DNA of 12,179 bases from Bacteroidota bacterium (lineage in GTDB: Bacteria; Bacteroidota; Bacteroidia; Flavobacteriales; Crocinitomicaceae), in assembly GCA_029558435.1 (NCBI GenBank), contig JAKQEZ010000466.1, positions 1-12,179 on the forward strand. Direction: 5' to 3'. The notes below the pieces were generated by a model. That model searched no databases, was not told the DNA's origin, and saw only the letters and a program-made list of their open reading frames with translations. The position numbers were made by a program, and so were the translations under genes. How positions within the stretch are numbered: the first letter of the stretch is position 1; each line of letters starts with the position of its first letter. Of the stretch, positions 9,201-12,179 are shown piece after piece.

Positions 9201-9541
9201 TTTACAAATTCCAGAATTCCCTCTTCAACATTTCTTTTGTATTCAGCATTTTGAATGTCCGATTTCAATTCAGCGATAAATTCGTCTCTGGTCACATCTG
9301 TATTGAAATTGAATTCAAGTCCTTTTCTTGCAGCTTCACTTATCAAATGGTCAACATCAATACCTACAAGAATTCTTATTTTGGAAACGTCTTTCAAAAG
9401 CGGTCTAACTCTGAAATAACCTGATGCTCTGAAAAAGCCAACCAATGCGTCAAAGTAATGCACATGTGTATTGGTAAAGATTCCTTCGAACTTACCAATC
9501 AGGGTTTTGTCGTCTTTATTTGTAAAAAACTTAGTTGCCAT
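6248..9541 (-). CDS. PLD-nuclease/SNF2-type DEAH helicase fusion, 1097 aa
   Basis: The N-terminus (about 1-200) is a PLD-type domain with KLHSKIYIF at 130-138 (H132, K134), GSSNLSESG at 154-162 and a following acidic segment (NFEFNVEL, 166-173). The usual HKD aspartate position is R139, so the motif is divergent, as I would expect for PLD domains fused to helicases. The SF2/SNF2 motor follows: motif I DVVGLGKT (273-280), II DEAH (347-350), III TATPLNN (388-394), V TTEVLAEGVNLH (751-762) and VI QRIGRVNRIG (781-790). Between the two RecA lobes is a long insert (about 490-660). The last 250 residues are helical and unassigned. The natural reading is a DNA-translocating restriction subunit with its own nuclease, comparable in logic to PLD/helicase restriction systems such as NgoAVII and CglI, or to the SNF2 helicase DrmD of class 1 DISARM. 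Both ends are TAATG-type 1-nt overlaps with neighbours, indicating coupled translation. Confidence 0.9.
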   Translation of the reverse strand: MATKFFTNKDDKTLIGKFEGIFTNTHVHYFDALVGFFRASGYFRVRPLLKDVSKIRILVGIDVDHLISEAARKGLEFNFNTDVTRDEFIAELKSDIQNAEYKRNVEEGILEFVNDIIDKKIEIKAHPSQKLHSKIYIFRPENFNEHNSGSVITGSSNLSESGLERNFEFNVELRDFDDVAYALKTFNELWEESISILPASIAELKTETYLNEDFTPFEVYIKFLIEYFGKSIEYDPESVTDLPKGYKKLHYQIDAVNDGYNKLVQHNGFVLADVVGLGKTIIATIVAKKFYFSNGYRTKILIIHPPALRPNWERTIRDFEVPNVTLITNGSLHKVTHPEIYDLIIVDEAHKFRSDESEMFNFLQKICKTPRKNPAPDGSKEKKVILVTATPLNNKPDDIRNQLYLFQDAKNSTLEIGNLQHFFRPLIDRYDKLKKQKDKYIIASEVKKIYDEIRVKVLEPIIVRRTRTDIRNTEEYWKDIKEQGYTFPDIEPPRQILYQMDEELSELYDETLKQLKDTKNGLKYFRYQAIKFLPDEIKKKFFNKNADIISDSLAKIMKTLLVKRIDSSFEAFKMSLKRYHDANTAMVKMIENGRIFIAPKLGVNDYILNDDEDTLQQILEDTQDPNIIQAFSVEEFSPEFIDGIYHDQKVLDKLVESWNKIIQDPKYDELVFRLKNELLKKDINDNGKLILFSESKETTDYISKRLKKDGFDRLIAVDSSNQKDLSEIIAANFDANLKLEEQKNDYDIIITTEVLAEGVNLHRSNVIVNYDIPWNATRLMQRIGRVNRIGTPSDKVYIYNFFPTAKTDNEIELNKKAYIKLQAFHSALGEDSQIYSDDEEYGTFGLFEKVPEEERDERLVFLNELRKFRDEQPELYKKIRDRVPKRARTGRNDKSRIETSLVYIKNQKRDSFYYINNKLEFEELTFIEAARIFKAHITEKAVKLHQYHHDQIGTALQTFREEENLAALGQAGTVKMGPNDQRAIEYLHGQIHFDFVSPDEKELLNAAKIAISKGKFQKLPREINKLAKERKRLFEDSRKYPAVKPMTNVDAFQQLIKILKAYPLIDAMKEDEEEPKPKKVETKYNAPQIIISESFVG

Positions 9542-9840
9542 TACTTTTTGTTTCTTTTTATCTGTTTCTCTGCCTCTTTTAATCCTTCGCTTAAATGTTC
9601 TAGTCCACCAAAGTCCTTTGTGATTTTGTCTGCTATGTAAGTTGTCTGCACTTCTTTCAAGTCCAGTTCCAAAATTTCTGAAAGCGGCTTTAAATAGTCA
9701 GGTGAAGCAGGTCTTTCTCCACGTTCAACTTTGCTGAGAGTTGAAGTGTCAATGTCGAGATAAGCAGCAACCTTCCGCAATGGAAGTTCTATTTCTTCTC
9801 TACGTTTTCTGATATAGTCACCAAATGTTACGTTGCTCAT
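9541..9840 (-). CDS. XRE-family helix-turn-helix regulator, 99 aa, first gene of the operon
   Basis: A small Cro/C1-type protein. The helix-turn-helix spans about residues 6-60, with the recognition region RKVAAYLDIDTSTLSKVERG at 22-41, the classic XRE pattern of two helices followed by TLSKVERGERPAS. The tail (65-99) is charged and helical (KITKDFGGLEHLSEGLKEAE) and is not a ligand-binding domain. Size and position match controller (C) proteins of restriction-modification operons, which delay or limit restriction gene expression by binding operators at their own promoter. A candidate palindromic operator lies just upstream at 9858-9869. The stop codon forms a TAATG junction with the helicase gene. 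There is no clear Shine-Dalgarno sequence before the ATG, as usual in Bacteroidota. The DNA-binding call is firm; autoregulation is inferred. Confidence 0.9.
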   Translation of the reverse strand: MSNVTFGDYIRKRREEIELPLRKVAAYLDIDTSTLSKVERGERPASPDYLKPLSEILELDLKEVQTTYIADKITKDFGGLEHLSEGLKEAEKQIKRNKK

Positions 9841-9857
9841 TTAGACAAATTGTTTTG

Positions 9858-9869
9858 GACAGAGTTGTC
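9858..9869. promoter_or_regulatory. Candidate operator for the XRE regulator (GACA-N4-TGTC)
   Basis: GACAGAGTTGTC is a palindrome with perfect 4-bp arms and a 4-bp spacer. It is loosely extended outward (TTTGG on one side, CAAA on the other). It sits exactly where transcription from the -7 box should start, a position where a bound XRE protein would block initiation. A third GACA half-site occurs at 9844-9847, between the palindrome and the start codon. Short palindromes arise by chance in AT-rich DNA, so this is a suggestion based on position. Confidence 0.35.
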
Positions 9870-9876
9870 AAATTTA
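9869..9876 (-). promoter_or_regulatory. Bacteroidota-type -7 box (TAnnTTTG) of the operon promoter
   Basis: Read on the minus strand, the sequence is TAAATTTG, an exact match to the Bacteroidota housekeeping -7 consensus TAnnTTTG. It ends 28 nt before the XRE start codon, giving an expected leader of about 20 nt. A -33 TTG element is weak: only GTTTC (minus strand, about 17 nt upstream) resembles it. It is the only such box found in the right position for this operon, and the downstream junctions leave no room for other promoters between genes. The start point has not been tested. Confidence 0.5.
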
Positions 9877-9914
9877 ATACTTTAATTGAAACGGTCACCC
9901 TGTGCGGTAGGAAA

Positions 9915-9978
9915 ATTTTGCTCTTTTGGTTTTGCGAAGGGTCGGCTTGTGTGTCGGGCAAAACCAAATGTGCAAAAT
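9915..9978. repeat. Long inverted repeat (21-bp arms, 22-nt loop)
   Basis: The left arm at 9915-9935 and right arm at 9958-9978 are reverse complements at 19 of 21 positions; the inner 11 bp (TTTGGTTTTGC and its complement) are perfect. The loop is 9936-9957. There is no T-run directly after either arm, so it does not look like a standard intrinsic terminator. It lies about 40 bp upstream of the operon's -7 box, outside the expected transcript. It could be a transcription-linked structure, a protein-binding site or a remnant of a small mobile element; its function is unknown. Confidence 0.7.
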
Positions 9979-10189
9979 GCGGGTGGCAAATTCAATTTTT
10001 TTGTGCGGTGGGGTGTTTTAATTTTTTAGCGTGTCGGCTTGAGTGTTGCCTAGTTGGTTTATAGGTCTGTGTCAAGTTACAGCGAAACTGTCTCCCGATT
10101 TAAGGTCGTCCGTAAAGTCTGGTCAGGATGTCAAAGGTCGATTGTTTTTAGTTGTCACGTTGATGGTTGTTGTGTCGTCTTTTAGGCTT

Positions 10190-10325
10190 GCTTACAACGG
10201 TTTGCAGCTTGGCGAAGTGGCGGAAATCGAAGGACAAATGTTGGGTTTAGCACAAAAGTTCAATAGAATTACTGCTGTTGAATTTAGCACTAAACCCGCC
10301 ATTTTGCCAAACTGCTGTTAGTTGC
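10190..10325 (-). repeat. attC-like folded site 1 (136 bp imperfect inverted repeat)
   Basis: The ends are GCTTACAAC (10190-10198) and GTTAGTTGC (10317-10325), giving the AAC...GTT outer core seen in integron attC sites. Inside is a 20-position stem (10204-10223 with 10296-10315) broken only by C10208 x A10311. Five unpaired bases (10199-10203) face one (10316) between the outer box and the stem. The centre (10224-10295) is a large loop. It has the same length and pairing plan as the site at 11500-11635, exactly 1310 bp away, with compensating base changes. Its size is close to Vibrio cholerae repeats (about 120-130 bp attC sites). On the minus strand it begins 8 nt after the DUF308 stop codon, the usual place of an attC site in a cassette. 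The hairpin could also act as a terminator. The structure is seen directly; recombination activity is inference. Confidence 0.65.
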
Positions 10326-10333
10326 AGTATTTC

Positions 10334-10966
10334 TTATTTCGTGTTCTCATTAATTTCCTTTTGCAAAGTAGTAATTTTATCTTTAAGGTTATTACTTATT
10401 TTGCTTGGTATGTCTTTCACTTTTTTAAGGTCAAATGAAAGAATAGTTAACGCAGTACCAATAAAAATAAATGCTAATGCTGTTGCTGTTACAATTGAAA
10501 TCCCTGAAAATATTGGGTTTGCCAAAAGTATGAACGAAAAAACAATACCTAATACACTTGCTATGGCAAGGTTTCCCCATCTCAAAATACCCAAAGATTT
10601 CATATCAAATGCAATTCCTAACAATTGGAAAGAACGAAACATTACCGTAAATCCTACAATAAATGGTAAAATAACAATTGAAATTCCAGGATAAATTACC
10701 AAATAAACACCAATTGTTAATGAAAAAAGACCTCCAACTAAATACCAACCCCAACCAGAAAGTGTTTTTGAATTTTGAATGGAAAAAAATATTTCAAATA
10801 ATCCAGAAGTAATAAACGATATACTAAATAATATTGACAGCGTTACATAAGTTTCCAGAGGCACTGTAAAAATGTATATACCAAAAACTAAAAACAAAAT
10901 GCCCAAGATAAGTGGCACATACCAATGTTTGATTGAATTAATTAACGTGTTTAATAAATTTGCCAT
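10334..10966 (-). CDS. DUF308/HdeD-like six-helix inner-membrane protein, 210 aa
   Basis: It has six hydrophobic segments at about 16-34, 41-62, 73-91, 95-113, 132-149 and 154-177, arranged as three similar helix pairs, with a positively charged cytoplasmic tail (180-210). This layout, the length near 200 aa and the short glycine-rich turns (GLFSLTIGVYLVIYPG) fit the DUF308 family, which includes the acid-resistance membrane protein HdeD. The molecular role of the family is not settled, and I would not infer acid resistance here. The gene starts 6 nt after the stop of the helical protein gene, so the two form a pair. It ends 8 nt before attC-like site 1. No hydrophilic enzymatic domain is visible. 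Confidence 0.8.
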   Translation of the reverse strand: MANLLNTLINSIKHWYVPLILGILFLVFGIYIFTVPLETYVTLSILFSISFITSGLFEIFFSIQNSKTLSGWGWYLVGGLFSLTIGVYLVIYPGISIVILPFIVGFTVMFRSFQLLGIAFDMKSLGILRWGNLAIASVLGIVFSFILLANPIFSGISIVTATALAFIFIGTALTILSFDLKKVKDIPSKISNNLKDKITTLQKEINENTK

Positions 10967-10972
10967 TGTAGT

Positions 10973-11404
10973 TTATTTTAATGATTTATAAGAATTTGCT
11001 TCTTCTCTAGCTTTAACTGCCTCAATGACTGCTTCTTGAGCATCCGATATTGCATCTAATGCAAAATAGACACTCATTTCTGCGTCATCTTCTGCCCACT
11101 CTGCACTCATTTCTGCATCCGCAGCTTTCAAATTATACTTCGCTTCCCTAAAGTCTGCTTTTACTTTTGAAACACCATTGTCCCAATTTGATTTTACATT
11201 GTCCCAATGAGATTTAACTTCATTTTCAAGAGAATCTTTTTTTGCATCAAATGCCGCTTTAGTTTCGGCAACATTTTCTTTAGCACTGTTTTGCCATTGT
11301 TGAAGTTGCTCTTTAGAATCGTTTTTGGAAGTTTGAAATTTGTCTTCCAATTGTTTTGCTTTAGCTGTCAGATCTGCTAACAACTCTGATAATTTCTTTG
11401 CCAT
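10973..11404 (-). CDS. Small alanine/lysine/glutamate-rich helical protein, probable stress-associated, 143 aa
   Basis: The whole chain is predicted-helix-type sequence without prolines: a charged amphipathic first half (1-90) with spaced tryptophans (W37, W67, W74), then a compact acidic second half with AEWAEDDAEM (101-110) and ALDAISDAQEAVIEAVKARE (115-134). There is no signal peptide, membrane segment or cysteine. The acidic second half resembles small coiled-coil stress proteins of the Sll1863 type found in many phyla, but I recognise this from pattern only. It precedes the DUF308 gene by 6 nt, which suggests a joint role at the membrane or in envelope stress. The ATG was chosen as the first start of a coding frame opening 95 nt after attC-like site 2 on the minus strand. 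No TAnnTTTG box is present in that 95-nt gap, so the promoter may lie further upstream. Confidence 0.7.
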   Translation of the reverse strand: MAKKLSELLADLTAKAKQLEDKFQTSKNDSKEQLQQWQNSAKENVAETKAAFDAKKDSLENEVKSHWDNVKSNWDNGVSKVKADFREAKYNLKAADAEMSAEWAEDDAEMSVYFALDAISDAQEAVIEAVKAREEANSYKSLK

Positions 11405-11499
11405 AATTATGAATATTTATTTTTTGCCTACTTCTTAATACGGTGTTCGGCTTGTCCGTTTTTATTTATTATATTATTGTAATGCTGTTTTCTAATATT

Positions 11500-11635
11500 G
11501 CAACTAACGTTTTGCCGCTTGCCGCAGTGGGGGATTTCGGAGCACTTCACTTTCAACTAAGCACAAATGTTGATAGAAGCACTGCACTTGATTTAACCAC
11601 GTCAGCCCCCATTGCGGCAAACGGCTGTTAGTGGC
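11500..11635 (-). repeat. attC-like folded site 2 (136 bp imperfect inverted repeat)
   Basis: The outer boxes GCAACTAAC (11500-11508) and GTTAGTGGC (11627-11635) pair at 8 of 9 positions. The inner stem, 11514-11533 with 11606-11625, pairs at 19 of 20 positions, with C11518 x A11621 the only mismatch and G11527-T11612 a wobble. Five unpaired bases (11509-11513) face one (11626). The loop is 11534-11605. The ungapped match to site 1 is 29 of the first 40 bases and 24 of the last 31. The metalloprotease gene stops inside the site (11602-11604), and the next gene begins 95 nt past the other end, as expected for cassette boundaries. The polarity given assumes that each site follows its gene. Confidence 0.68.
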
Positions 11636-12179
11636 AGTTTTATTTCTTTTCGTAATTCTTCGTTTATATTTTCTTGGGTCAAACCTACTAAATTTAAAGC
11701 CTGCCAAAACTCTTTTTCTGATTTTAATAACTCAATAATTTTTTTGTCACCGTAAACCCTTTTTGTACGTTCTAAGATTAAAGCGGCAGTCAAATAAGGA
11801 ATTGAAGTTTCTCCTTCAAAGTACAGTCGTTCATATGGGTCTATATGTTCCTTAAAATCAAAATCCTTGTTTTCTGTTAGAAACTTCTCAAACTTTTCTC
11901 TATGCCACGCATAATCGAATTTTCCGCTTCCTGCAATGTAAGTGGCTATTCCTTCGTCCAAGAATTTATTGATATTTGGAAATAAGGTATTAGTATAAAT
12001 GTGTACTATTTCGTGAGTATATATTTCTGAATTATTTCCTGAAAAAATAATATTTCCGTAATCAGCAAGTCCACCAGTTTTATCTACATACATCATTGGA
12101 GTGTAATCAAACCCTTTGATTTCAAAAAGTTCTTTAGGGTCTATACAAGAATAATAGGTTATTGATATTGGTTTGCATT
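11602..12179 (-). CDS. Gluzincin-type zinc metalloprotease (peptidase MA-like), 5' end outside the window
   Basis: The reading frame is open to the right edge (first full codon at 12175-12177), so the N-terminus is missing; 191 residues are visible. A zinc-binding HEIVH motif is encoded around 12001-12015, and a third-ligand glutamate follows 16 residues later in LDEGIATYIAG. HExxH followed by EGxAxY is typical of gluzincin peptidases of the MA-like group, whose catalytic glutamate lies in HExxH. An internal Met pair at 12091-12096 is not the true start, because similar sequence (KGFDYTP) continues upstream. The substrate is unknown. The last ten codons (PLTAVCRNGG) are encoded by attC-like site 2, so the C-terminal tail was probably set by the repeat. 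Secretion cannot be judged without the N-terminus. Confidence 0.8.
   Translation of the reverse strand, partial: CKPISITYYSCIDPKELFEIKGFDYTPMMYVDKTGGLADYGNIIFSGNNSEIYTHEIVHIYTNTLFPNINKFLDEGIATYIAGSGKFDYAWHREKFEKFLTENKDFDFKEHIDPYERLYFEGETSIPYLTAALILERTKRVYGDKKIIELLKSEKEFWQALNLVGLTQENINEELRKEIKLPLTAVCRNGG

Larger units (their letters stand above)
9841..10333. other. 493-bp non-coding gap between the defence operon and the cassette-like unit
   Basis: No convincing gene is present on either strand. From left to right it holds the operon promoter and candidate operator (9858-9876), a long hairpin (9915-9978), a G/T-rich plus-strand stretch of unknown role (about 9979-10189, including a run of seven T), and the first attC-like site (10190-10325). 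The open frames on the plus strand here are short and lack recognisable domains. One of them (10043-10321) runs almost the full length of the attC-like site, whose conservation pattern is structural rather than coding. Confidence 0.6.

Noticed and set aside
10043..10321. 92-codon plus-strand open frame in the non-coding gap
   Set aside because: It nearly covers attC-like site 1 and encodes no recognisable domain; the paired-base covariation explains its conservation better than coding does.
10190..10325. Hairpin considered as an intrinsic terminator of the DUF308 gene
   Set aside because: The stem is interrupted by a 72-nt loop and has no T-run on the transcribed side; a second copy with covarying stem and the AAC/GTT ends fits an attC-like site better, though a side effect on termination is possible.
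11504..11707. 67-codon minus-strand open frame overlapping the metalloprotease 3' end and attC-like site 2
   Set aside because: It lies in a different frame from the well-supported metalloprotease, has basic low-complexity content, and most of it is the repeat; the repeat's conservation is structural.
1..12179. CRISPR arrays, tRNA or rRNA genes, insertion sequences and an integrase gene
   Set aside because: No regularly spaced direct repeats, no tRNA-like cloverleaf, no transposase motifs and no tyrosine-recombinase frame were found in the window.

Overview
The window looks like Bacteroidota chromosomal DNA (flavobacterial or chitinophagal type). The signs are low GC (roughly 30-45% in the lines counted), no clear Shine-Dalgarno sequences before the start codons, a TAnnTTTG-type -7 box before the first gene of the main operon, and protein families common in that phylum. 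Every gene I accept is on the minus strand, so transcription runs from high to low coordinates. All assignments come from motif reading; no database search was possible.

Region A (48-9840) is one tightly packed five-gene operon. In transcription order it encodes an XRE-family regulator (9541-9840), a PLD-nuclease/SNF2-type helicase fusion (6248-9541), an Eco57I/type IIG-like adenine methyltransferase with a putative MmeI-like nuclease motif (2646-6248), a RecF-like ATPase with a possible HEPN-like RNase tail (899-2653), and a stand-alone PLD-family nuclease (48-896). The junctions are 1-nt TAATG overlaps (twice), an 8-nt overlap and a 2-nt gap, so the genes are probably co-transcribed and translationally coupled. 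I read it as a restriction-modification-like anti-phage system. The methyltransferase marks self DNA, the helicase/PLD protein acts as the translocating restriction subunit, and the ATPase plus PLD form an accessory or back-up effector. It resembles part of class 1 DISARM (SNF2 helicase, adenine methylase, PLD protein) but lacks the DrmA and DrmB genes. I do not recognise this exact gene set as a named system.

Region B (9841-10333) is a 493-bp gap. It holds the operon promoter and a candidate operator, a long hairpin with 21-bp arms (9915-9978), and the first of two related 136-bp attC-like folded sites (10190-10325).

Region C (10326-11499) is a cassette-like unit lying between the two attC-like sites. 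It carries two small genes: a helical stress-type protein (10973-11404) and a six-helix DUF308/HdeD-like membrane protein (10334-10966). The two sites have equal length and the same fold, and they differ by compensating base changes. This suggests an integron-type cassette array, although no integrase gene is in view.

Region D (11602-12179) is the 3' part of a gluzincin-type metalloprotease gene. It enters from beyond the right edge and ends inside the second attC-like site. Bases 1-47, downstream of the operon, hold no gene or terminator that I can see.
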